From: Chionoecetes opilio
Lineage: Eukaryota > Arthropoda > Malacostraca > Decapoda > Majidae
Direction of reading: 5' to 3'
DNA length: 64,000 nucleotides
Assembly: GCA_016584305.1 (NCBI GenBank)
Contig: JACEEZ010018480.1
Location: forward strand, 130,127 to 194,126
Positions 13,501 through 24,478 of the stretch are shown piece after piece; position 1 is the first letter of the stretch, and the number at the start of each line of letters is the position of its first letter. Position numbers and translations under genes: made by a program. The notes beneath the pieces are model-generated. The model was not told the origin of the DNA and searched no databases. It saw only the letters and a program-made list of their open reading frames with translations.

Positions 13501-14215
13501 GGAGGAATACCCAGCCACCCGCCCCAACCCCTACCCTGCCAATGGTGATCCCTACAACCCCATGCACAAGCAGAGGAAGAGAGTTGACCACATCGGTAAG
13601 TCCTTTGTACGAGGTTGGGGAGGGAGGCTTTGCACGAGTGAGGTTTTGATAGTTAAAGAGTTATTTAGTTATTGTAGAAACAGTGTTTTTTGCAAAGGTA
13701 GACTTGAGTTGTTTTGATGCTTTGATGCTTAAAGAGTTATTTAGTTATTGTAGAAATAGAGCTTTTCCAAAGGTAGACTTGAGTTCTTATTTTAAAGGCT
13801 ATGTATCTTTTTGTTTTGTTTGGTATTGATGTATGTACATAATTCTATTTCAGTACCTTAAATAGAATGACAAAATAGCACCCATATTATAACAGTAATT
13901 ATCCATGATGTGATAGAAGTTAGTTATACATAAGAACATAAGAAAATAAGGAAGCTACAAGAGGCCGTGAGACTTACACATGGTAGTTCCTGGTTATGAT
14001 TGAGTCTTACCCTTGCTTCCTCCTCCTCTTCCTGCCCAGATGGAGACGTGAGTGGCATGCCAGACCCCTACATGGAGCACTACGACCAGGGCGCAGCAGA
14101 GCAGATCATGAACCCAGAGAACAAGCCCCAGATCAGCTTTGACGAGTCCCTGGAGTCCGGTTACTCCACACCCAACTCCCGCAACCGACGCATCATCCGG
14201 GAGATCATCGTGTGA
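7380..14215 (+). CDS. ed: Echinoid-like Ig/FN3 cell adhesion protein (gene span, 9 exons, 5' partial)
   Basis: CDS join: 7380-7572, 8026-8283, 8731-8927, 9258-10400, 10508-11368, 11580-11776, 12785-12947, 13236-13595, 14040-14215; all junctions are GT-AG and phases match, giving 1181 residues plus a leading partial codon. Seven Ig domains lie at about residues 10-114, 115-215, 216-304, 305-398, 399-486, 487-596 and 598-693, each with the usual Cys pair and most with a DxGxYxC-type motif (DAGRYVC, DEGTYYC, DYGSYTC). One clear FN3 (697-790) and one weaker FN3-like region (792-882) follow, then a transmembrane helix (about 900-924), a Cys run, and a tail of about 257 residues ending REIIV. Drosophila Echinoid has seven Ig domains and a C-terminal EIIV that binds PDZ proteins such as Bazooka and Canoe; that match drives the name. 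Known family role: homophilic adhesion at adherens junctions with input to EGFR, Notch and Hippo signalling. The signal-peptide exon was not found in the window. Friend of echinoid is the alternative; the EIIV end favours ed. Confidence 0.9.
8026..8283 (+). CDS. ed: echinoid exon b (Ig1 second half, Ig2 first half)
   Basis: Acceptor ccattgcag, donor gtaagt. Contains the second Ig1 Cys (NGMFECRF) and the first Ig2 Cys (IDLVCSS). Splicing inside Ig domains places the introns mid-fold. Confidence 0.88.
8731..8927 (+). CDS. ed: echinoid exon c (Ig2 second half)
   Basis: Acceptor tcccttgcag, donor gtaagc. Begins with the Ig core Trp (IIWYRSG across the junction) and contains DDDGAQYRC, the second half of Ig2. 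Confidence 0.88.
9258..10400 (+). CDS. ed: echinoid exon d (Ig3-Ig6)
   Basis: Acceptor cacttttcag, donor gtgagt. A single 1143-base exon carries four complete Ig domains, with DAGRYVC, NQGNYVC, DEGTYYC and DRGTYMC motifs. NATV and NVTA are candidate N-glycosylation sites. The long exon contrasts with the split Ig1 and Ig2 exons. Confidence 0.92.
10508..11368 (+). CDS. ed: echinoid exon e (Ig7, FN3 region)
   Basis: Acceptor tctttgcag, donor gtaaga. Ig7 ends with DYGSYTCKG. A fibronectin-III domain follows (NFIEVAWDES, FKVQVKATN) and then a second, degenerate FN3-like stretch up to the membrane-proximal linker. Confidence 0.9.
11580..11776 (+). CDS. ed: echinoid exon f (transmembrane segment)
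   Basis: Acceptor attttacag, donor gtgagc. Encodes a hydrophobic helix (YMVAIIVGCVVFVALVALIF), then a run of five Cys and three Arg. The Cys run is a plausible palmitoylation site and the Arg run a stop-transfer signal. Ends on a codon boundary. Confidence 0.9.
11798..12160 (+). mobile_element. LINE 3'-end fragment, family B, split by a MITE
   Basis: Carries ttttcaagagaggagtaaca before the MITE (11842-12050) and cctcccgaactaaattga, ttctcttactgtcttcttta and gggactggcaa after it. Same family as 12170, 28403, 38262 and 46772. Confidence 0.7.
11842..12050. mobile_element. Palindromic MITE with TA target duplication
   Basis: About 60-base inverted arms: ggggagagcggggcaggttg at the left and the reverse complement caacctgccccgctctcccc at the right, flanked by TA on each side. 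Inner arms include ttgcatcattgcctctaact. The TA site suggests a Tc1/mariner-mobilised family. It lies in the echinoid intron after the transmembrane exon. Confidence 0.85.
12170..12505 (+). mobile_element. LINE 3'-end fragment, family B, with poly(A)
   Basis: Decayed ORF end with FTGKLWSSVSVSIFPP and NVFKRGVTRHLPN then stop (12375-12377). It is followed by the 3'UTR motif gccagtcctttgtgatgtaa and a run of about 20 A. This is a non-LTR reverse transcriptase C-terminus common in decapod DNA (from general knowledge). Confidence 0.75.
12600..12766 (+). repeat. Retroelement tail family D with (ATT)n
   Basis: Ends cctccgggcaataataaaat and then about seven ATT units, about 20 bases before the echinoid exon g acceptor. 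Confidence 0.55.
12785..12947 (+). CDS. ed: echinoid exon g (cytoplasmic, PPPY motif)
   Basis: Acceptor tccccgccag, donor gtaggg. The exon opens with APPPPYYTVG, which contains a PPxY WW-domain ligand. The rest is Asn/Gln/Tyr-rich cytoplasmic tail. Confidence 0.85.
12987..13140. repeat. Tandem duplication, about 75 bp x 2
   Basis: The units share ttgttttcattgtatgttgt and gagttgctggaaaact. They lie in an echinoid intron. Confidence 0.9.
13236..13595 (+). CDS. ed: echinoid exon h (cytoplasmic Gly/Tyr/His-rich)
   Basis: Acceptor aattccag, donor gtaagt. Encodes a low-complexity tail segment with repeated GHGQQ and many Tyr, His, Met and Pro residues, ending QRKRVDHIG. Probably disordered. Confidence 0.85.
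13930..13998 (+). repeat. Dispersed repeat A, 5' part
   Basis: Contains acataagaaaataaggaagc, tacaagaggccgtgagac and tagttcctgg; ends about 40 bases before the last echinoid acceptor. Confidence 0.75.
14040..14215 (+). CDS. ed: echinoid exon i (terminal, PDZ ligand)
   Basis: Acceptor cctgcccag. Encodes the last 58 residues: DESLESGYSTPNSRNRR and then IIREIIV followed by TGA (14213-14215). EIIV is a class II-type PDZ ligand, identical to the Drosophila Echinoid C-terminus as known from the literature. Confidence 0.9.
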
Positions 14216-16146
14216 GGAGGAAATGCAGGTTCTCAGGATTACACATTTATTCTCAGGTGCCTTAAAACACCTGAACTGCCAACAAGGATGCTTTGAGGGT
14301 TAGACGTTATGGTGATGTGAGGCTCCTGCTGATCGCCATGTTTGTACGTCTAACCTGCCATTGGGTAACAGGATCTGAGTAGTGGTGGAAACGCCGACGT
14401 AGATTTTGTACCCGAAGCTTAATCCTTGTTATCGTGTCTATAGTGGCATGATTGTGGTAATTAAAATAGACTTGTTAATACTAAATTCTATGGTGCAGTC
14501 AAACAATTATTGACAAAAATGTGTCTGCCTGCTTACTTGCTTTTCTTCTGAAGACTCCTCAAGACTTGAGCTGCGGATGTCCATGCAATGTAAAGTATTG
14601 GGGAAGATTCTGTAACATCTTACAAGTCCTGGTGACTTGTACTCTTTCTTTCTTCACTATAACCCTGAAGAGCCAGTGTTGAAAACTGGCTTAGAAAAGA
14701 CAAGGTCCCTTAACCGCCCCTGCTCATGTCTAGTCTGCATCACTGAAGATGACACAAGAAGCGTTCTGAGTCTGGACAGTAGTGGAGTGGAGGACACGTG
14801 AAGCTGTGTGCTTGCTGTGCTTGGAGTTAGAATTGTGATGACATCTTAGTGCTATGACTGGAAAACAGTTAAGTGTTATTGCTCACATAGACTTGTCTGT
14901 GCAAGGTGAGGACCTCTGTGATGAACTTAAAAGTTCTCTTGAGTACAAAGCACAAAGAGTGAGCATTGTGTGTGAAGCTCAAGCGTGGTCACAAGTGGTG
15001 TGCACCAGTCACCCCGATGCACCGGGCGGGACCGGCTGGTCCTGACCTGTGCATAACCTGTGATACTGGCTGCCTTTGTCTTGAAACTTGAGACCGTATG
15101 AAACATGTGTTCATGAATAGTGGTGAAAGGCTGACGTGTGAGACCGTGTGTGTCGTAACCTTTGCTTGTGTGTTGCTTGAAAGTGTTGATATATGGTCCA
15201 AGTTTTGAGTAACAATTGTCATTGTGATCTCAAGTGCAAATGAGACTGTGTCTTGTTTTTGTAATTTATATATATATACATATATATAGATATATTATGT
15301 AATACATATGTAATTTAAATGTATGTACAGTTATTTGTTTACTAGAAGAGGTAATTTGTATGATTGCTAATGTGTATGAATGCTTACCTCTTCTTTGTTA
15401 AGAATTTATGTGTTTTGTTTGCCATATTTAGTAAAGTTAATAATGAACTCGGCAATATCTTCCTCTTTTCTCATTTTCAGTTTTTCTGACTTTTCTCTGA
15501 TTCAGTATTGATATGAAATTTATATTTGATCAATGGGCATTGATCCCATGTAGGTACTATTATAATGTTGGCAGTCTCAACAAAAATGTACAAATATGCT
15601 TAGGATACTTTGCTTTTGAAGCATGAGAATTGAGAGCCATGCCAACACAGTAGATGTAAGTGGGAATATTGACTCAAACTGCGCCACCTGATGATGAACA
15701 TGAGGTGGCGACGTTCAGACCAACGGCTGTACAGAGTGGCTTGTGGGGCGGCGCCTTGAGCCGCCTGCCTTAAACTAGCATCTATTTGTGTCAAACTAAT
15801 TGTTTCTTACCTTTCTACAGAATCACTTAAAGGGACCAATTTATACATCCTCTACATCACTCTTTGCAATATTTTTTTAGATACTGTTTTCTCCTATAAA
15901 ATGGTCAGCCAACTTTAATGTGAAATACTGTATTGTACTATGACTATTTTTAATGGGTATTGGGGCTTTTATTACTACTTATGTATGGGTGTTCCGGGCT
16001 TTTCATCGGCGGCGTGCAAGTGTTCAGGTGTGCGAGGATCACCCACACTCATCAAGTAACCATTACTAACTTCATGATCTGTCATTATAATGTGCAAATG
16101 GAGTTTATAGAGATTCATGTAAAAAAACTCAATTCTATAAATAAAG
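14216..16146 (+). other. ed: echinoid 3'UTR
   Basis: About 1.9 kb after the TGA with no supported coding sequence. AT-rich with TATA runs near 15270-15300. Ends at a canonical AATAAA (16140-16145). The extent is inferred from that signal. Confidence 0.6.
16140..16145 (+). terminator. Candidate polyadenylation signal of echinoid
   Basis: AATAAA in an AT-rich context about 1.9 kb downstream of the stop. No stronger candidate precedes it, although an earlier alternative site cannot be excluded. Confidence 0.5.
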
Positions 16147-16287
16147 TTTCATAATTTTGATATTGATTCATTGTGTTATAAGATATCTTTCATTCGGTGT
16201 CGATTATTTTACCACCATGGTAATGTTTCACTTTTTGTTTGATGTTTTACTCTCTCAATGGAAGACAACAAACAATGCTAAGTAACA

Positions 16288-16356
16288 GGAACTACCGCGC
16301 GTAGGTCTCCCAGCCTCTTGTTGCTTCCTTATGTTCTTATGTTCTTCTTATGTTCT
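16288..16356 (-). repeat. Dispersed repeat A, reverse copy
   Basis: Plus strand reads aggaactaccgcgcgtaggt then ctcttgttgcttccttatgt, the reverse complement of the repeat A start. Confidence 0.7.
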
Positions 16357-16365
16357 TTTTTGTGG

Positions 16366-16575
16366 GCAGGTGGTGCTCATTAGCCATGGTAGGCTTAGGC
16401 CCTTAGCTGAAAACTGGGGTTGCCTGTAAGGAAGAGCATCCGGGGCCCAAAACTCATGCCGCAAATTTAAATGATGAACGCCGACAATAGAATTGGAAGC
16501 GTATCATTGACCGTCTAACCTCGTAGGATATTATGGGAGATCTGACATTAAACAGAAAGATTATGTTGATGATTC
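16366..16575 (+). mobile_element. RTE-type LINE 3' tail, family C
   Basis: Contains ggggttgcctgtaaggaaga, atgatgaacgccgacaatag, a coding remnant WKRIIDRLTS then stop, and the tail gacattaaacagaaagat. It shares this end with 38700-38865 and 40776-41110. Confidence 0.65.
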
Positions 16576-17446
16576 TTAAACAAAATTTCTCCTTTCCATT
16601 ACATATCCTCCTTTCCGCTGGTCATCCACCCATCTCTCAGCACACTTACATGCATCCACCTTTTCCTCATCCACCCTCCTCTTCACTCATACATTCTCTT
16701 TGACAGTACATCATCCATCATCTCCCTATGACTATAAACCTTCAAATATTCCCTCATACCCCCCCAACACAATCGATCACACTCCTACGGTACAGATCCA
16801 TATTTCTCATTCCATCCTTCTATGTAACTTCACACTACCACATTCATCAAAGTCTTCATCTTGTACCACATGCATCAAAATCTTCATCTTGTGTTTCAGT
16901 TCTTAATGTTGAAACTAGTATGAAATTTCCTATAATTTAGTGGCTTTTTTATTTCTTTCTTTTTTTGTCGCCACTTTTTTTCTCTAGTTTTTCCCTCACT
17001 CTACTAGGAAGGGAACAAAATACGGAGATAAATAGATGAGAGATGAGACTATTTGATCTGGCTCTTCCACTTAATAAATTGCTCAATCTTGATAATATGA
17101 CCATAAACTTTAGAAGCAAAGTCTATGTTCATTAAATGTTGAGCAGATACATAACTTGTGTTAAATCTCGTTGTACAATAGCATATATATGGGTAAAGTA
17201 GACCGTCTGGTGTTCCATCTAATGTGCTTACCTATGTCTCCTGTCTTATAGGGAAACACATTAAATTTTGGCATCAGTATTCTATCATAGGCAGAACCCA
17301 GGTGTAAAGTTTGCCAGTTGAGTGATGTGGGTGAGGATGAAATGGTAGAACAACTGAACAAGTGATGCTAAAATGAGAGGGAGATGGTTCAAGTGCTTCT
17401 GTCTGAAATGAGATGTAAAATAATGAAGCCGATAAGTGGAGGAGAA

Positions 17447-20427
17447 AATGAATGGAAGGGGTTGGAAGGACAGGAGAATGGATGGAAGGGGTTGGAAGGA
17501 CAGAGAGAATGGATGGAAGGGGTTGGAAGGACAGAGAGAATGGATGGAAGGGGTTGGAAGGACAGGGAGAATGGATGGAAGGGGTTGGAAGGACAGAGAG
17601 AATGGATGGAAGGGGTTGGAAGGACAGAGAGAATGGATGGAAGGGGTTGGAAGGACAGGGAGAATGGATGGAAGGGGTTGGAAGGACAGGGAGAATGGAT
17701 GGAAGGGGTTGGAAGGACAGGGAGAGAATGGATGGAAGGGGTTGGAAGGACAGAGAGAATGGATGGAAGGGGTTGGAAGGACAGGGATAATGGATGGAAG
17801 GGTTGGAAGGACAGGGGGAGAATGGATGGAAGGGGTTGGAGAGACAGGGAGAGAATGGATGGAAGGGGTTGGAAGGACAGAGAGAATGGATGGAAGGGGT
17901 TGGAAGGACAGAGAGAATGGATGGAAGGGGTTGGAAGGACAGGGATAATGGATGGAAGGGGTTGGAAGGACAGGGGGAGAATGGATGGAAGGGGTTGGAA
18001 GGACAGGGAGAGAATGGATGGAAGGGGTTGGAAGGACAGAGAGAATGGATGGAAGGGGTTGGAAGGACGGAGAGAATGGATGGAAGGGGTTGGAAGGACA
18101 GGGAGAAAATGGATGGAAGGGGTTGGAAGGACAGAGAGAATGGATGGAAGGACGGAGAGAGAATGGATGGAAGGGGTTGGAAGGACAGGGAGAATGGATG
18201 GAAGGGTTTGGAAGGACAGGGGGAGAATGGATGGAAGGGGTTGGAAGGACAGGGAGAGAATGGATGGAAGGGGTTGGAAGGACAGAGAGAATGGATGGAA
18301 GGGGTTGGGAAGGACAGGGATAATGGATGGAAGGGGTTGGAGGACAGGGATAATGGATGGAAGGGGTTGGAAGGAGGGGAGAATGGATGGAAGGGGTTGG
18401 AAGGACAGGGAGAGAATGGATGAAGGGGTTGGAAGGACAGAGAGAATGGATGGAAGGGGTTGGAAGGACAGGGATAATGGATGGAAGGGGTTGGAAGGAC
18501 AGGGATAATGGATGGAAGGGTTGGAAGGACAGGGGGAGAATGGATGGAAGGGGTTGGAAGGACAGGGAGAGAATGGATGGAAGGGGTTGGAAGGACAGAG
18601 AGGAATGGATGGAAGGGGTTGGAAGGACAGGGATAATGGATGGAAGGGGTTGGAAGGACAGGGGGAGAATGGATGGAAAGGGGGTTGGAAGGACAGGGAG
18701 GAATGGATGGAAGGGTTGGAAGGACAGAGAGAATGGATGGAAGGGGTTGGAAGGACAGAGAGAATGGATGGAAGGGGTTGGAAGGACAGGGATAATGGAT
18801 GGAAGGGGTTGGAAGGACAGGGGGAGAATGGATGGAAGGGTTGGAAGGACAGGGAGAGAATGGGATGGAAGGGGTTGGAAGGACAGAGAGAATGGATGGA
18901 AGGGGTTGGAAGGACGGAGAGAATGGATGGAAGGGGTTGGAAGGACAGGGAGAAAATGGATGGAAGGGGTTGGAAGGACAGAGAGAATGGATGGAAGGAC
19001 AGGGAGAGAATGGATGGAAGGGGTTGGAAGGACAGGGAGAATGGATGGAAGGGGTTGGAAGGACAGAGAGAATGAGGAAGGACAGGGAGAGAATGGATGG
19101 AAGGGGTTGGAAGGACAGGGAGAATGGATGGAAGGACAGGGAGAATGGATGGAAGGGGTTGGAAGGACAGGGAGAATGGATGGAAGGGGTTGGAAGGACA
19201 GGGAGAATGGATGGAAGGGGTTGGAAGGACAGGGAGAATGGATGGAAGGGTTGGAAGGACAGGGAGAATGGATGGAAGGGGTTGGAAGGACAGGGAGAGA
19301 ATGGATGGAAGGGGTTGGAAGGACAGGAGAGAATGGATGGAAGGGGTTGGAAGGACAGAGAGAATGGATGGAAGGGGTTGGAAGGACAGGGAGAGAATGG
19401 ATGGAAGGGGTTTGGAAGGACAGGGAGGAAAATGGATGGAAGGGGTTGGAAGGACAGAGAGAAATGGATGGAAGGGGTTGGGAAAGGACAGGGAGAGAAT
19501 GGATGGAAGGGGTTGGAAGGACAGGAGAATGGATGGAAGGGGTTGGAATGACAGGGAGAGAATGGATGGAAGGGGTTGGAAGGACAGAGAGAATGGATGG
19601 AAGGGTTGGAAGGACAGGGAGAATGGATGGAAGGGGTTGGAAGGACAGGGAGAGAATGGATGGAAGGGTTGGAAGGACAGAGAGAAGGGATGGAAGGGGT
19701 TGGAAGGACAGGGAGAGAATGGAGGGAAAGGGGGTTTTGGAAGGACAGGGAGAGAAATGGATGGAAGGGGTTGGAAGGACAGGGGAGAATGGATGGAAGG
19801 GGTTGGAAGGACAGGGAGAGAATGGATGGAAGGGGTTGGAAGGACAGGGAGAGAATGGGTGGAAGGGTTGGAAGGACAGGGAGATAATGGGTGGAAGGGG
19901 TTGGAAGGACAGGGAGAATGGACGGAAGGGGTTGGAAGGACAGGGAGAGAATGGATGGAAGGGGTTGGAAGGACAGGGAGATAATGGATGGAAGGGGTTG
20001 GAAGGACAGGGGAGAATGGATGGAAGGGGTTGGAAGGACAGAGAGAATGGATGGAAGGGGTTGGAAGGACAGAGAGAATGGATGGAAGGGGTTGGAAGGA
20101 CAGGGAGATAATGGGTGGAAGGGGTTGGAAGGACAGGGAGATAATGGATGGAAGGGGTTGGAAGGACAGGGAGAGAATGGATGGAAGGGGTTGGAAGGAC
20201 AGGGAGAGAATGGATGGAAGGGGTTGGAAGGACAGGGAGAATGGATGGAAGGGGTTGGAAGACAGAGAGAATGGATGGAAGGGGTTGGAAGGACAGAGAG
20301 AATGGATGGAAGGGGTTGGAAGGACAGGGAGAGAATGGATGGAAGGGGTTGGAAGGACAGGGAGAGAATGGATGGAGGGGTTGGAAGGACAGGGAGAGAA
20401 TGGATGGAAGGGGTTGGAAGGACAGAG
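17447..20427. repeat. Purine-rich 31/33-bp minisatellite, array 1
   Basis: Unit aatggatggaaggggttgga plus aggacagagag (31 bases) or aggacagggagag (33 bases); about 90 copies. The plus strand is nearly all G, A and T with one C per unit. Higher-order blocks repeat about 847 bases apart. Confidence 0.97.
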
Positions 20428-20719
20428 AGAAAAGCCTACAGTAATGCAAGAAAGAAAAGTGTGAGGCTACAACAACCTTACTTAGAGGAGGAAGAAGATA
20501 TAGTGGGGGAGTATTTGTTCGGAGAGGGGAAATGTGGAAGAAGCAAAAAGACAATCACAGTTTTTGGATGACCAGAGAAAATAAGAAGAAAGAAAAAGAA
20601 AGAAACTAATAAGATAGAATAAAGAAGAAAACTAAATTTAAAAACCCAGACAGCAAGAAGAAACACGTCAGGGAGTGCCGTTGAAAAAGCCTGACTCCCG
20701 ACCCACAACTGAACTGAAC
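20428..20719. other. Unique spacer between the two minisatellite arrays
   Basis: About 290 bases of A-rich sequence with no recognisable gene or inverted ends. Either an insertion or the junction between two arrays. Confidence 0.6.
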
Positions 20720-23700
20720 TGAGAATGGATGGAAGGGGTTGGAAGGACAGAGAGAATGGATGGAAGGGGTTTTGGGAAAGGGCAGGGAGAGAATGGATGG
20801 AAGGGGTTGGAAGGACAGGGAGAGAATGGATGGAAGGGGTTGGAAGGACAGGGAGATAATGGGTGGAAGGGGTTGGAAGGACAGGGAGATAATGGATGGA
20901 AGGGTTTGGAAGGACAGGGAGAGAATGGATGGAAGGGGTTGGAAGGACAGAGAGAATGGATGGAAGGGGTTGGAAGGACAGAGAGAATGGATGGAAGGGG
21001 TTGGAAGGACAGGGGGAGAATGGATGGAAGGGGTTTGGGAAAGACAGGGAGAGAATGGATGGAAGGGGTTGGAAGGACAGGGAGAGAATGGATGGAAGGG
21101 GTTGGAAGGACAGGGGAGAAAGGATGGAAGGGGGTTTGGAAGGACAGGGAGAGAATGGATGGAAGGGGTTGGAAGGACAGGGAGAATGGACGGAAGGGGT
21201 TGGAAGGACAGGAGAGAATGGATGGAAGGGGTTGGAAGGACAGGGGAGAAAGGATGGAAGGGGTTGGAAAGGACAGGGAGAGAATGGATGGAAGGGGTTG
21301 GAAGGACAGGGAGAATGGATGGAAGGGGTTGGAAGGACAGGGAGAGAATGGATGGAAGGGTTGGAAGGACAGGGAGAGAATGGATGGGGAAAGGGGTTTT
21401 GGGAAAGGGCAGAGAGAATGGATGGAAGGGGTTGGAAGGACAGGGAGAGAATGGATGGAAGGGGTTGGAAGGACAGGGAGAGAATGGATGGAAGGGGTTG
21501 GAAGGACAGAGAGAATGGATGGAAGGGTTGGAAGGACAGGGAGAGAAAGGATGGAAGGGGTTGGAAGGACAGGGAGAATGGATGGAAGGGGTTGGAATGA
21601 CAGGGAGAGAATGGATGGAAGGGGTTGGAAGGACAGAGAGAATGGATGGAAGGGGTTGGAAGGACAGGGAGAATGGATGGAAGGGTTGGAAGGACAGGGG
21701 GAGAATGGATGGAAGGGGTTGGAAGGACAGGGAGAGAATGGATGGAAGGGGTTGGAAGGACAGAGAGAATGGATGGAAGGGTTGGAAGGACGGGGATAAT
21801 GGATGGAAGGGGTTGGAAGGACAGGGGGAGAATGGATGGAAGGGTTGGAAGGACAGGGAGAGAATGGATGGAAGGGGTTGGAAGGACAGAGAGAATGGAT
21901 GGAAGGGGTTGGAAGGACAGAGAGAATGGATGGAAGGGGTTGGAAGGACAGGGATATGGATGGAAGGGTTGGAAGGACAGGGGGAGATGGATGGAAGGGT
22001 TGGAAGGACAGGAGAGAATGGATGGAAGGGGTTGGAAGGGCAGAGAGAATGGATGGAAGGGGTTGGAAGGACGGAGAGAATGGATGGAAAGGGTTGGAAG
22101 GACAGGGAGAAAATGGATGGAAGGGGTTGGAAGGACAGAGAGAATGGATGGAAGGACAGGGAGAGAATGGATGGAAGGGGTTGGAAGGACAGGGAGAATG
22201 GATGGAAGGGGTTGGAAGGACAGAGAGAATGGATGGAAGGACAGGGAGAGAATGGATGGAAGGGGTTGGAAGGACAGGGAGAATGGATGGAAGGACAGGG
22301 AGAGAATGGATGGAAGGGGTTGGAAGGACAGGGAGAATGCATGGAAGGGTTGGAAGGAAAGGGAGAATGGATGGAAGGGGTTGGAAGGACAGGGAGAATG
22401 GATGGAAGGGGTTGGAAGGACAGGGAGAATGGATGGAAGGGTTGGAAGGACAGGGAGAGAATGGATGGAAGGGTTGGAAGGACAGGGAGAGAATGGATGG
22501 AAGGGGTTGGAAGGACAGGGAGAGAATGGATGGAAGGGGTTGGAAGGACAGGGAGAGAATGGATGGAAGGGGTTGGAAGGACAGAGAGAATGGATGGAAG
22601 GGGTTGGAAGGACAGGGGAAAAATGGATGGAAGGGGTTGGAAGGACAGGGAGAGAATGGATGGAAGGGGTTGGAAGGACAGAGAGAATGGATGGAAGGGG
22701 TTGGAAGGACAGGGAGAGAATGGATGGAAGGGGTTGGAAGGACAGGGAGAATGGATGGAAGGGGTTGGAATGACAGGGAGAGAATGGATGGAAGGGGTTG
22801 GAAGGACAGAGAGAATGGATGGAAGGGGTTGGAAGGACAGGGAGAATGGATGGAAGGGGTTGGAAGGACAGGGAGAGAATGGATGGAAGGGGGTTTTGGA
22901 AGGACAGAGAGAATGGATGGAAGGGGTTGGAAGGACAGGAGAGAATGGATGGAAGGGGTTGGAAGGACAGGGAGAGAATGGATGGAAGGGGTTGGAAGGA
23001 CAGGGGAGATGGATGGAAGGGGTTGGAAGGGCAGGGAGAGAATGGATGGAAGGGGTTGGAAGGACAGGGAGAGAATGGGTGGAAGGGGGTTTGGGAAAGG
23101 GCAGGGAGATAATGGGTGGAAGGGGTTGGAAGGACAGGGAGAAATGGACGGAAGGGGTTGGAAGGACAGGGAGAGAATGGATGGAAGGGGTTGGAAGGAC
23201 AGGGAGATAATGGATGGAAGGGGTTGGAAGGACAGGGGGAGAATGGATGGAAGGGGTTGGAAGGACAGAGAGAATGGATGGAAGGGGTTGGAAGGACAGG
23301 GAGATAATGGGTGGAAGGGGTTGGAAGGACAGGGAGATAATGGATGGAAGGGGTTGGAAGGACAGGGAGAGAATGGATGGAAGGGGTTGGAAGGACAGGG
23401 AGAGAATGGATGGAAGGGGTTGGAAGGACAGGGAGAATGGATGGAAGGGGTTGGAAGGACAGAGAGAATGGATGGAAGGGGTTGGAAGGACAGGGAGAGA
23501 ATGGATGGAAGGGGTTGGAAGGACAGGGAGAATGGATGGAAGGGGTTTTGGGAAAGGACAGAGAGAATGGATGAAGGGGTTGGAAGGACAGAGAGAATGG
23601 ATGGAAGGGGTTGGAAGGACAGGGAGAGAATGGATGGAAGGGGTTGGAAGGACAGGGAGAGAATGGATGGAAGGGGGTTGGAAGGACAGGGAGATAAAGG

Positions 23701-24478
23701 GTGGAAGGGGTTGGAAGGACAGGGAGATAATGGATGGAAGGGTTGGAAGGACAGGGAGAGAATGGATGGAAGGGGTTGGAAGGACAGAGAGAATGGATGG
23801 AAGGGGTTGGAAGGACAGAGAGAATGGATGGAAGGGGTTTTGGGAAGGACAGGGGGAGAATGGATGGAAGGGTTGGAAAGACAGGGAGAGAATGGATGGA
23901 AGGGGTTGGAAGGACAGGGAGAGAATGGATGGAAGGGGTTGGAAGGACAGGGGGAGAAAGGATGGAAGGGGTTGGAAGGACAGGGAGAGAATGGATGGAA
24001 GGGGTTGGAAGGACAGGGAGAATGGACGGAAGGGGTTGGAAGGACAGGGAGAGAATGGATGGAAGGGGTTGGAAGGACAGGGGGAGAAGGATGGAAGGGG
24101 TTGGAAGGACAGGGAGAGAATGGATGGAAGGGTTGGAAGGACAGGGAGAATGGACGGAAGGGGTTGAAGGACAGGGAGAGAATGGATGGAAGGGGTTGGA
24201 AGGACCCGGGAGATAATGGATGGAAGGGGTTGGAAGGACAGGGAGAGAATGGATGGAAGGGGTTGGAAGGACAGAGAGAATGGATGGAAGGGGTTGGAAG
24301 GACAGGGAGAGAATGGGTGGAAGGGGTTGGAAGGACAGAGAGAATGGATGGAAGGGGTTGGAAGGACAGGGAGATAATGGCTGGAAGGGGTTGGAAGGAC
24401 AGAGAGAATGGATGGAAGGGGTTGGAAGGACAGGGAGAATGGATGGAAGGGGTTGGAAGGACAGGGAGAAAGGACGGA
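20720..24478. repeat. Purine-rich 31/33-bp minisatellite, array 2
   Basis: Same unit as array 1, about 115 copies. It contains recurring variants with ggggttttgggaaagg in place of ggggttggaagg, and the short-unit block seen twice in array 1. Confidence 0.97.

Larger units (their letters stand above)
16147..17446. other. Intergenic sequence between echinoid and the minisatellite
   Basis: Contains a reverse copy of repeat A (about 16288-16356), an RTE-type LINE tail and C/T-rich sequence near 16600-16900. No gene supported. Confidence 0.6.

Noticed and set aside
7380..14215. Identification as Dscam, hemicentin, nephrin or sidestep
   Set aside because: Domain count (seven Ig, FN3, one TM), lack of alternative exon arrays and the EIIV terminus fit Echinoid better.
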